This document shows, one piece after another, positions 1-5,672 of a stretch of DNA of 6,002 bases. The stretch's first letter is position 1, and every line of letters starts with the position of its first letter. The DNA is taken from positions 1-6,002 of the forward strand of contig JAUXCB010000102.1 in assembly GCA_030619095.1 (NCBI GenBank). The letters are read 5' to 3'. The position numbers and the translations under genes were made by a program. The notes beneath the pieces are model-generated. The model saw nothing but the letters and a program-made list of their open reading frames with translations, ran no database searches and was not told where the DNA came from. Source of the DNA: Verrucomicrobiota bacterium. GTDB taxonomy: Bacteria > Verrucomicrobiota > Kiritimatiellia > Kiritimatiellales > Tichowtungiaceae.

Positions 1-38
1 GCACAAAACCTGAATCTCTGGCTTATTCCTTTTCCTTC

Positions 39-112
39 TGCCCGATGGTGTAATGGTAGCACATCAGACTCTGAATCTGCTTGTCTAGGTTCAAGTCCTA
101 GTCGGGCAACCA
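39..112 (+). tRNA. tRNA-Gln (anticodon CTG), CCA encoded
   Basis: A full cloverleaf can be drawn. The acceptor stem is TGCCCGA (39-45) with TCGGGCA (102-108). The D arm contains the loop AATGGTA. The anticodon stem at 64-68/76-80 has a T-C mismatch at its outer pair and a CTCTGAA loop, giving anticodon CTG (71-73) for glutamine. The T stem is CTAGG/CCTAG around TTCAAGT. The discriminator is A109 and CCA (110-112) is encoded. The weak first pair (T1-A72) is typical of tRNA-Gln. The gene converges on dnaN, whose stop codon lies 10 bp beyond the CCA end. Only 38 bases lie upstream in the window and I see no good promoter there, so it may be transcribed from outside the window or co-transcribed with another gene. 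Confidence 0.95.
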
Positions 113-122
113 ACTTTTTCCT

Positions 123-1217
123 CTACGTCACCCGAATGGGCATGAGAACATAGAGAAATGGAACATTTGTTTTTATGACTCCCGGACTCAATTCATCCGA
201 GAGTTCAAAAAATATTTCATCGGAATCCAAATGGCGAAGCGGTGCCATTAAAAAGCCGGGATTGAATGCGATGGCAATTTCTTTTCCTTCGTACTTCACA
301 GGTATGGTTTCGCGAGCCTCTCCAATTTCAGAACTGTTTGTGACTAGCTCCAGTTTGTTTTTTCCAAAGGTTAAGCGAACGGAGGCGGTCTGATCATCGG
401 TCAGAAGCGCAACGCGTCTAGCGGCCAGTAACAGGGTTTCTCGATCAATCGCCACCCGTTCCTCGCACTGAGAAGGAATCACCTGCTTGTAGTTTGGGTA
501 CGTCCCTTCGATCAGTTTGGATATGATTAGAATCTGATCAAAGTCGAAAGCCACTTGTGTATCAGATACGCGAATACGGAGAAGCCCCTCTTCACCCAGT
601 GTCTTAATCAGCTCATTAATTGTTTTAGAGGGAACGACCAGATCCACTTGGGCATCTTCGGCAAATTCAACCTCCTGCTCAACGAGAGCAAGACGCCGGC
701 CATCCGTCGCGACCACGGTCAGTTTTTCGTCCTTAAAGCTCAACAAGGCTCCATTGAGGATATACCGGGTTTCATCTGTGGATCCGGCATAGACCACCTT
801 CTGAAGCATCTCCTTGAACACAATTTGATCGATTGTATAAACAGAGCTTTCTTCAAATTCCGGTAGCGGGGGAAACTCTTCTTCCGAAAGACCGATCAGT
901 TTGAAAAAAGAGGGACCACATCGAATCGTGGCTACATCTTTCGCATCCACTTCGATTTCTACCTGTCCATCAGGCAGTTCACGGCAGATGCTGAAAAAAC
1001 GCCGAGCTGGCAACGTGGTGCCGCCTGTATCAGAAACATCCGCTGGCACGCTTGTTTTTACGCAAACCTCCATATCGGTGGTCGAGAGAGAAATGGAGTC
1101 TCCCTCCGCTTTGAGCAGGACGTTGGATAGAATAGGAAGGGTGCTTCGTTGCCCAACAATTGATTGCACGTTTTGAAGTGCCTCAAACAGCACGGATTTC
1201 TCAATAACAAGTTTCAT
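123..1217 (-). CDS. dnaN: DNA polymerase III subunit beta (sliding clamp)
   Basis: The protein is the ring-shaped clamp that tethers replicative DNA polymerase to DNA and also binds MutS, Hda and translesion polymerases through a hydrophobic cleft. It has 364 residues, close to the usual 366. Clear family landmarks are the N-terminal MKLVIEK, RSTLPILSNVLL (24-35), RYILNGALL (151-159), VVATDGRRLAL (168-178), LIEGTYPNYKQVIP (235-248), FNPGFLMAPL (318-327) and a C-terminal MPIRVT where most clamps end in MPMRL. All three clamp domains are present. The start is supported by a strong Shine-Dalgarno (AGGAGG at 1225-1230, seven bases before ATG), the best in this window. The gene lies 230 bp downstream of dnaA on the same strand. 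The gene beyond it is a convergent tRNA, not recF. Readthrough from dnaA is possible because I see no terminator between them, and a perfect TATAAT upstream suggests an additional promoter. Confidence 0.98.
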   Translation of the reverse strand: MKLVIEKSVLFEALQNVQSIVGQRSTLPILSNVLLKAEGDSISLSTTDMEVCVKTSVPADVSDTGGTTLPARRFFSICRELPDGQVEIEVDAKDVATIRCGPSFFKLIGLSEEEFPPLPEFEESSVYTIDQIVFKEMLQKVVYAGSTDETRYILNGALLSFKDEKLTVVATDGRRLALVEQEVEFAEDAQVDLVVPSKTINELIKTLGEEGLLRIRVSDTQVAFDFDQILIISKLIEGTYPNYKQVIPSQCEERVAIDRETLLLAARRVALLTDDQTASVRLTFGKNKLELVTNSSEIGEARETIPVKYEGKEIAIAFNPGFLMAPLRHLDSDEIFFELSDELSPGVIKTNVPFLYVLMPIRVT

Positions 1218-1240
1218 GAACAGCCCTCCTGAAAGATAGA

Positions 1241-1246
1241 ATTATA
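1241..1246 (-). promoter_or_regulatory. Possible -10 element of a dnaN promoter
   Basis: Read on the minus strand, this is a perfect TATAAT, placed so that transcription would start about 16 bases before the dnaN ATG, leaving just enough leader for the AGGAGG ribosome site. No good -35 hexamer is present at 16-18 bp spacing. The surroundings are very AT-rich, so a chance match is a real possibility. Confidence 0.35.
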
Positions 1247-1261
1247 TATTTATTTAAAACG

Positions 1262-1285
1262 TATTATTATTAGTACTGTAAATAA
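1262..1285 (-). promoter_or_regulatory. Possible DnaA-trio/unwinding element
   Basis: On the minus strand a degenerate box TTATTTACA (1285-1277, 7/9 to consensus) is followed after four bases by TAATAATAATA (1272-1262) and then by an A/T-only run. A DnaA box followed closely by TAG/TAA trinucleotides resembles the basal unwinding system described for B. subtilis. The box is weak, the trinucleotides are TAA and not TAG, and no GC-rich spacer is evident, so this is suggestive only. Confidence 0.3.
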
Positions 1286-1342
1286 CTGACTTCGTCAGCC
1301 CAAAATTTAACTTAACCCAGTCCAATGACCCAACTTAACTCC

Positions 1343-1363
1343 TGTGAATATCTTTGTGGAAAA
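1343..1363 (-). promoter_or_regulatory. Two DnaA-box-like 9-mers in the same orientation
   Basis: On the minus strand, TTTTCCACA (1363-1355) matches the consensus TTATCCACA at 8 of 9 positions and ATATTCACA (1351-1343) at 7 of 9. They share orientation, lie three bases apart and start 12 bp apart, a common arrangement for cooperative DnaA loading. Several weaker 7/9 matches nearby (TTATTGACA at 1421-1429 and TTATTCAAA at 1444-1452, plus strand) may be chance in AT-rich sequence. Confidence 0.45.
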
Positions 1364-1447
1364 AAATATATAACCTCGCTTCATATTCGATAACTCCATT
1401 TTATTATTTTTATAATCAATTTATTGACAGAGAACTCCACAGGTTAT

Positions 1448-2827
1448 TCAAAAGGAAGAGTTCTTTTTTTGAGCACTGTGCCCGATTCGCTGCCGCAACA
1501 GAGAAAGAGTCTGTTGGAGTGTAATATCTTCTGTCTGTCGCTTTTTTACGGTCTGACAGGCGTGAACAATGGTGGCGTGGTTCCGTCCGAACGCTTCACC
1601 GATCACAGGAAAGGAAAGGTCTGTCATCGTACGTGAAAGGTACATCGCCACCTGTCGTGGCCAGGCAATATTCTGTGGACGCCTGCGTCCGGTAATATCT
1701 CCGACGCGAAGGTCAAAGTGGTCTGCGACTGTTTTTTGAATATTTTCCACGCTGATCGCATGCTTCTTTTCCTGATCCAGTGTATCCCGAAGTAAATATT
1801 CCAGTTTAGACCGATCCATATCCTGCCCCGTCAAAGAAACATAAGAGGCCACCTTGATCAACGCTCCCTCCAGTCGACGAACATTAGATGAAACTCGTTC
1901 AGCAATGTAGAAAAGAAGATTTGGGTCGATGGATAGATCGAGTTGGTCACACTTTTTACGAAGAATGGCCACCCGCGTTTCCATATCCGGGATTTCAAGC
2001 TCGACCACTAATCCCCATTCAAAGCGGGAAACCAATCGGGGGGTAAGACCGGAAAGTTCTCCCGCCGGCCGGTCGGAGGTCATCACGATCTGCTTATGAT
2101 TTTCAAAAATGGCATTAAAGGTATGAAAAAACTCTTCCTGCAAACGGTCTTTTCCGGCTAAAAAATGAATGTCATCGATCAGCAACGCATCGACCGTTCG
2201 ATATTTTTTCCGGAATTTGGACAGCAAATTGTTCTGCAACGCATCGATGTACTCGTTCAAAAAAGCCTCACAGGTTGTATAGCATATTTTTCCACGCATT
2301 TTTTTGGAAAGAATAAAACTACCGATCGCCTGCATCAAATGGGTTTTACCTAAGCCAACCCCGCCGTGAATAAAAAGAGGATTATACACCCGTGAGGGTG
2401 CCTGCGCAGAGGCGATCGCCGCTGCGTGCGCAAACTGGTTGGCTGGGCCAACCACAAAAGAATCGAACGTATAATGTTTGTTCAGATTAATTTTAGGCTC
2501 TTTCCCCCGTTTGGGAGAGGAGAAAGGATGTGGCCGTTCTTTTTTCTCTTTTTTTCCTTCTGTTTCAGAAAGAAGGCTGTAGTCAACGGCTAGGGAAACA
2601 AGGAACTCGCGCCCAGAAACTGTGGCGAGGGCCTTTTTGATGAGAGGAATATAATGTTCGACCAACCAGGATTGATAATAATCATTGGGGACGACGAGGG
2701 TGACGTTGTCTTCCACCACGCTTTGACACTGTATAACAGCGATCCACTTATCAAAAATATCCTTTGGAAGAGACTCTTTCAGGTGAAGAGAAACCTCTTC
2801 CCAAAGCGTATTGGGGTCTTTATGCAT
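1448..2827 (-). CDS. dnaA: Chromosomal replication initiator protein DnaA
   Basis: DnaA binds 9-mer boxes at oriC, forms an ATP-dependent filament that melts DNA and recruits the helicase. The 459 residues fit the family. Domain I spans about 1-85 (LWEEVSLHLKESL onward). A short, charged, low-complexity domain II covers about 86-115. The AAA+ domain III carries Walker A GGVGLGKTH (155-163), Walker B LLIDDIHF (215-222), sensor I IVMTSD (247-252), the arginine-finger region LVSRFEWG (265-272) and sensor II NVRRLEGAL (315-323). Domain IV (about 355-450) includes RRRPQNIAWPRQVAMYL and the box-recognition signature FGRNHATIVHA (413-423). That signature is one glycine shorter than the E. coli form and has Asn for the usual Asp. 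The ATG is preceded only by a weak AAGG about ten bases upstream. A box-like TTATCAACA at 2887-2895 may allow autoregulation. No terminator is evident after the stop, so transcription may continue into dnaN. Confidence 0.98.
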   Translation of the reverse strand: MHKDPNTLWEEVSLHLKESLPKDIFDKWIAVIQCQSVVEDNVTLVVPNDYYQSWLVEHYIPLIKKALATVSGREFLVSLAVDYSLLSETEGKKEKKERPHPFSSPKRGKEPKINLNKHYTFDSFVVGPANQFAHAAAIASAQAPSRVYNPLFIHGGVGLGKTHLMQAIGSFILSKKMRGKICYTTCEAFLNEYIDALQNNLLSKFRKKYRTVDALLIDDIHFLAGKDRLQEEFFHTFNAIFENHKQIVMTSDRPAGELSGLTPRLVSRFEWGLVVELEIPDMETRVAILRKKCDQLDLSIDPNLLFYIAERVSSNVRRLEGALIKVASYVSLTGQDMDRSKLEYLLRDTLDQEKKHAISVENIQKTVADHFDLRVGDITGRRRPQNIAWPRQVAMYLSRTMTDLSFPVIGEAFGRNHATIVHACQTVKKRQTEDITLQQTLSLLRQRIGHSAQKKNSSF

Positions 2828-3332
2828 TCGAATTTAACCTTGGAATCAAAAAAATCATTAACAGTTTTGTGAGAGTTAGAAACAGGTTATCAACAGCCTC
2901 TTTTTTCGCGCCTACCGGAAACAAAAAGAAGCTAATAAATGGAGATAGGGGGCGGCAAGGTAAAATAAAAAAAGAGGTAGAGAATTAAATTCAAATACAA
3001 GATATGGATTAGAAAAACCAAAAAAGCACAAGATAACATCTTTAAACGAAAATATAAAACACCCACAAAAAAAGTTATTTGATCTAAATGCATTCAAAAC
3101 AAAGCGTTAACAAAAGTGAACCCAACACGACCACTGCGCCGACTTATTCAAAGCCAAAAAAAAGTCGTCAACATACAAAAAGAGCAAGAAGTCCAACCAT
3201 CTGAAACTGCGGTATTTAGAAAAGCCGCATCGTGTGCAACCCAAATTATTTCAAAAAATGAAAACAGACAGGGGAGACCCCCTTGGAGGCAAAAAAATGT
3301 AGTCGATACGCCATTTAGCACCGAAAGGAAGA
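2828..3332. other. Gene-free, A-rich region between dnaA and murA; second oriC candidate
   Basis: I find no convincing gene in these 505 bp. By hand count, positions 2941-3240 contain 141 A, 52 T, 52 G and 55 C on the plus strand. The stretch is therefore about 36% G+C with a strong A-over-T asymmetry but no G-over-C asymmetry. Homopolymer A runs of 5-8 recur (for example 2848-2854, 2967-2973, 3067-3073, 3156-3163, 3291-3297). One DnaA-box-like TTATCAACA lies at 2887-2895 and a weak TTATTCAAA at 3144-3152. The region must contain the dnaA promoter and the murA 3' end. Being upstream of dnaA, it could also be part of a bipartite origin. Its ORFs (for example the GTG start at 3116) look like composition artefacts. 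Confidence 0.45.
2887..2895 (+). promoter_or_regulatory. DnaA-box-like site upstream of dnaA
   Basis: TTATCAACA differs from TTATCCACA at one position. It lies about 60 bp upstream of the dnaA start. Its reverse strand contains TTGATA, a 5/6 match to a sigma-70 -35 hexamer, although no convincing -10 follows at 16-18 bp. If the site is real it could serve as an autoregulatory operator for dnaA or as an origin box. Confidence 0.45.
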
Positions 3333-4607
3333 TTAAGCACGAATAATATCCGCGCCGAGGGCACGGAGGCGTTCATCAATCGCTTCGTAGCCGCGATCGA
3401 TCATTTGAACATGGTCGATCACGCTTTCGCCATCGGCACAGCAGGCAGCAATCAGCATCGCCATTCCCGCACGAATATCCGGGCTGCTTAGCCGCGCACC
3501 ATGCAGTTTGGAGGCTCCGCTCACGACGACACGGTGCGGATCGCATTGAATAATATTGGCGCCCATCGCCATCAGATTGTCGACGAAATACATTCGACTC
3601 TCAAACAGCTTTTCAAAAAAGAGAATTTGCCCCTGCGTCTGCGTCGCCAAAACAATCATCACGCTCATCAGATCAGACGGAAATGCCGGCCAAATGCCAT
3701 CTTCGATTTTTGGGGTGAAGTTTCCAAGGTCTGGCCGGGTTCTACGATCTGTTTCCGAACCCATTTTTAAAGAAGCGTGTGAAAGACTCCAGTTGACACC
3801 CAGTTTGGCGAAGCCCTTTTCAAGCACACTCAGCGTCAGCGCATCACCAGGGTGATTGATTTCCAGTGCGCCGCCGGTGACGGCGGCGGCGGCGAGAAAA
3901 CTACCGGTTTCGATGTAATCGGGTGCAATCGCGTGTGCCGCCCCCCCCAGCGAAGTGACCCCGCGAACATGAAGCCGATTGGTGCCGATACCGGAAATCG
4001 CGGCACCCATTTTAACCAACAGGGTAGCCAGATCCTGCACATGCGGCTCACAGGCAGCGTTGAAGATGACGGTTTCGCCCTCCGCGAGCACAGCGGCCAT
4101 CAGAATATTTTCGGTGGCCGTCACACTGGCCTCGTCGAGCACCAGATTGGCCGCCGCAAGTTGTACCCGTTTAAATTCATAAGGAACCGAATCGGAAATA
4201 TGGATCCCGAGGGCGCGCAGTCCGTAGAAATGGGTGTCGAGGCGTCGGCGACCGATCACATCGCCGCCGGGCGAATGTATCAATGCCGCACCATGCTTGG
4301 CCGCGAGCGGCCCGGCCAGCAGAATGGAGGCTCGCACATGTCGGCACAGCTCTTTATCCAGCTCGGTGGTTTTCAGCCCGGCCGCACAGAGCGTAACGGA
4401 CGCCCCGTCTATTTCGACGGATACACCCAGGTTCTCGAGCAGTTCGAGCATCACGCGCACATCCTGGATATCCGGAACATTGCCAAGGCGGATCGACTGA
4501 TCGGTCAGCACCGATGCCGCCAGCATCGGAAGCACCGCGTTTTTGTTGCCGCGCGGCGCAAATTTCCCACTGATTACATTCCCGCCATTGATAATGAATT
4601 TTGCCAT
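3333..4607 (-). CDS. murA: UDP-N-acetylglucosamine 1-carboxyvinyltransferase, Cys-to-Asp active-site form
   Basis: MurA transfers enolpyruvate from PEP to UDP-GlcNAc in the cytoplasm, the first committed step of peptidoglycan synthesis. The 424 residues match the usual 417-430. Visible signatures are the Lys22-Asn23 pair in RGNKNAVLPMLAAS, HVRASILLAGPLAAKHG (90-106), the active-site loop SPGGDVIGRRRLD (112-124), WPAFPSDLMSV (306-316) with the conserved Asp312, DIRAGMAMLIAA (377-388) with Arg379, and DRGYEAIDERLRALGAD (404-420). In the active-site loop Asp116 (codon 4260-4262) occupies the position of E. coli Cys115. Asp here is known from Mycobacterium tuberculosis and Chlamydia trachomatis MurA, which stay active and resist fosfomycin. 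Other key residues are retained, so an inactive paralogue is unlikely. The start lacks a clear Shine-Dalgarno. The 86-bp gap to the divergent gene at 4694 contains a minus-strand TATGAT (4671-4666) that could be a -10 element, without a good -35. Confidence 0.96.
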   Translation of the reverse strand: MAKFIINGGNVISGKFAPRGNKNAVLPMLAASVLTDQSIRLGNVPDIQDVRVMLELLENLGVSVEIDGASVTLCAAGLKTTELDKELCRHVRASILLAGPLAAKHGAALIHSPGGDVIGRRRLDTHFYGLRALGIHISDSVPYEFKRVQLAAANLVLDEASVTATENILMAAVLAEGETVIFNAACEPHVQDLATLLVKMGAAISGIGTNRLHVRGVTSLGGAAHAIAPDYIETGSFLAAAAVTGGALEINHPGDALTLSVLEKGFAKLGVNWSLSHASLKMGSETDRRTRPDLGNFTPKIEDGIWPAFPSDLMSVMIVLATQTQGQILFFEKLFESRMYFVDNLMAMGANIIQCDPHRVVVSGASKLHGARLSSPDIRAGMAMLIAACCADGESVIDHVQMIDRGYEAIDERLRALGADIIRA

Positions 4608-4693
4608 AGCGCTGACAGTAGCTACATTTTCCGCCGGTGGGAACTTTTTGATTCAACTTTTCCAGATCATAGAAACCGGATAGACTGCGGAGC

Positions 4694-5377
4694 ATGAAAC
4701 GTTTTTTACTTTGTCTGTTTATTGCCATGTCGATTGATGCGGAAGAATTGCCCTCCGCCCCGCAGATTCTGGCCTCCGCCCGAGCGCAACTTCCACCGCA
4801 TTCTGTGATCATGATCGGAACGCTCAAGGAAAAGGCGCCCAACGGGTTTATAAAAAAAAAACTGACCGTCGAAATGAAACTGGATTGGAATGCGCAACAA
4901 CCGCGCGCGGAATATCGAATTAAAAACCCGAAAACGGATGAGCTTCAAACATTGGACATTCTTTGGCACCCCGGAGGGCCGGAATTTATTTATTCGGAAA
5001 ACGGAGAAAAGCACGAACCATTTGATCCGAATTCTGAAATAAATGGACTGGGCGTGACCTGGGCAGACTTGAGCTTTGCCTTTTTATGGAATCCGGATGC
5101 CCAAACGCGGGGAACCGATAAAAAGCTCGGGAAAGCCTGCTACCTCCTGGCCGTCCCCCGCCCCACCGGAGAACTTCTGCTTTGGATTGAGCAGAAAACC
5201 GGCCGCCTTCTCGGCGCGGAAGAGCGGGACGCAACAGGACTCCGAAAAAAAATCATCAAGGTAGTCAGCGTCAAAGAGTTCGACGGCCTCTGGATGATTA
5301 AAGACCTCGATATCATCATTCCCTCTAAAGGAGGGAAAACCTCTCTGCGTATCGATGAGGTGAGAGAGGTGGAATAA
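4694..5377 (+). CDS. LolA-like outer-membrane lipoprotein-sorting protein (TP_0789-type domain)
   Basis: This is a 227-residue secreted protein. The N-terminus (MKRFLLCLFIAMSIDA, then EE) reads as a signal peptide cleaved near residue 16. There is no lipobox, so a soluble periplasmic protein is expected. The mature part is mostly alternating beta-type sequence. It contains GTLKEK (42-47), a central GLGVTWADLSFAFLWNPD (118-135), GKACYLLAVPRP (146-157), LLLWIEQKTGRLLGAEERD (161-179) and a C-terminal WMIKDLDIIIP with KTSLRIDEV (200-210, 215-223). This succession resembles the LolA-like family annotated as outer membrane lipoprotein-sorting protein, whose members form a curved beta-sheet that holds lipid or lipoprotein. 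The exact cargo is unknown. It is divergent from murA. An in-frame TAG at 4670-4672 limits the start, and ATG 4694 gives the intact signal peptide. GGAG lies only one base before the ATG, too close for a normal ribosome site. Confidence 0.7.
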   Translation: MKRFLLCLFIAMSIDAEELPSAPQILASARAQLPPHSVIMIGTLKEKAPNGFIKKKLTVEMKLDWNAQQPRAEYRIKNPKTDELQTLDILWHPGGPEFIYSENGEKHEPFDPNSEINGLGVTWADLSFAFLWNPDAQTRGTDKKLGKACYLLAVPRPTGELLLWIEQKTGRLLGAEERDATGLRKKIIKVVSVKEFDGLWMIKDLDIIIPSKGGKTSLRIDEVREVE

Positions 5378-5403
5378 AAAAGGCTCTGCGATGAAGCAAA
5401 GCC
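5374..5403 (-). terminator. Rho-independent terminator for the tRNA-Gly transcript
   Basis: Read on the minus strand, GGCTTTGC (5403-5396), a six-base loop and GCAGAGCC (5389-5382) form an eight-pair stem with one mismatch, followed directly by TTTTTTATT. This is a canonical intrinsic terminator about 85 bases beyond the tRNA-Gly 3' end. Its T tract overlaps the TAA stop of the opposing LolA-like gene. On the plus strand no T run follows the hairpin, so it should not act efficiently in that direction. Confidence 0.7.
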
Positions 5404-5413
5404 GAAGGCGAAA

Positions 5414-5485
5414 GATGGCGTGCCGAGGCGTAGCTCCGAAGGAGCGAAGGATGGCGTGCCGAGGCGTAGCTCCGAAGGAGCGAAG
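5414..5485. repeat. Two perfect tandem copies of a 36-bp hairpin-containing repeat
   Basis: Copies lie at 5414-5449 and 5450-5485 and are identical over all 36 bases. Each starts GATGGCGTGCC and ends GGAGCGAAG. Each holds the perfect inverted repeat GCTCC-GAA-GGAGC, a five-pair stem with a three-base loop. Just upstream, 5394-5413 looks like a degenerate partial copy in which the hairpin has become GCC-GAA-GGC, keeping pairing with different bases. The array ends two bases from the encoded CCA of tRNA-Gly and lies between that tRNA and its terminator. The unit is a multiple of three, so it yields a false repeating peptide (LRSFGATPRHAI) on the minus strand. There is no spacer between copies, so this is not a CRISPR array. 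A short dispersed palindromic element is the likeliest class. Confidence 0.9.
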
Positions 5486-5487
5486 AC

Positions 5488-5562
5488 TGGAGCGGGTGAT
5501 CGGATTCGAACCGACGACAGTCACGTTGGCAACGTGACGCTCTACCACTGAGCTACACCCGC
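5488..5562 (-). tRNA. tRNA-Gly (anticodon GCC), CCA encoded
   Basis: On the minus strand the acceptor GCGGGTG pairs with CACCCGC, the discriminator is T and CCA is encoded (5490-5488). The D arm is of the GCTC-AGTGGTA-GAGC type. The anticodon stem TCACG/CGTGA encloses TTGCCAA, with anticodon GCC at 5530-5528. The T arm is GTCGG-TTCGAAT-CCGAT, with one G-T wobble. Glycine identity is secure. A plausible promoter lies immediately upstream, and an intrinsic terminator lies downstream after the 36-bp repeats. Confidence 0.97.
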
Positions 5563-5575
5563 GTCAGAAGGTTGG

Positions 5576-5605
5576 CTAATATGCCAATTCAAAATTCCTT
5601 TGCAA
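5576..5605 (-). promoter_or_regulatory. Probable sigma-70-type promoter of tRNA-Gly
   Basis: On the minus strand TTGCAA (5605-5600, 4/6 to TTGACA) and TATTAG (5581-5576, 4/6 to TATAAT) are separated by 18 bp. Transcription would start near 5569, about seven bases before the mature tRNA 5' end, a normal distance for a tRNA gene. The match is moderate, but the position supports it. Confidence 0.45.
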
Positions 5606-5672
5606 GCTGGAATTTAAAAAATTGATACGCTTTCCGTTGCGTTTCGGTGCTTCGTCGTGATTTCCTTCTTTC

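Larger units (their letters stand above)
1218..1447. other. dnaA-dnaN intergenic region, candidate oriC/unwinding region
   Basis: This AT-rich non-coding gap lies between dnaA and dnaN, the position of the unwinding element in many bacterial origins. On the minus strand, in the order dnaA to dnaN, it shows TTTTCCACA (1363-1355), ATATTCACA (1351-1343), two copies of the direct repeat AACTTAACYC (plus-strand sense, 1332-1341 and 1309-1318), a small CTGAC/GTCAG inverted repeat (1286-1298), a 7/9 box TTATTTACA (1285-1277), then TAATAATAATA (1272-1262) and an A/T-only stretch before dnaN. No ORF of note lies within it. The assignment as an origin is inferred from position and motifs only. Confidence 0.5.

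Noticed and set aside
1286..1298. CTGAC-TTC-GTCAG inverted repeat after dnaA as a terminator
   Set aside because: The five-pair stem has no T tract on either strand. A protein-binding palindrome is possible but unsupported.
2912..3097. Minus-strand 61-codon Phe-rich hydrophobic ORF that could look like a membrane peptide
   Set aside because: The Phe and Leu content is simply the complement of A runs. There is no ribosome site and no family resemblance.
3271..3282. GGGG-AGA-CCCC inverted repeat as a murA terminator
   Set aside because: The stem is only four or five pairs and on the minus strand it is not followed immediately by a T run, so it is too weak to call.
3116..3346. Plus-strand 76-codon ORF upstream of dnaA
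   Set aside because: It has a GTG start without a ribosome site, a Lys/Gln/Asn-rich sequence that follows from the A-rich DNA, overlap with the 3' end of murA, and no recognisable motif.
3852..4697. Plus-strand 281-codon ORF antisense to murA
   Set aside because: murA is unmistakable on the other strand. The antisense product is Arg/His/Gly-rich without domain features, as expected of a shadow frame.
5414..5485. CRISPR array
   Set aside because: The 36-bp units are directly adjacent with no spacers, only two copies exist, and no cas gene is present.
5084..5548. Minus-strand 154-codon ORF containing a repeated LRSFGATPRHAI peptide
   Set aside because: It crosses the tRNA-Gly, the 36-bp DNA repeat and the opposing LolA-like gene. 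The peptide repeat is a by-product of a DNA repeat whose length is a multiple of three.
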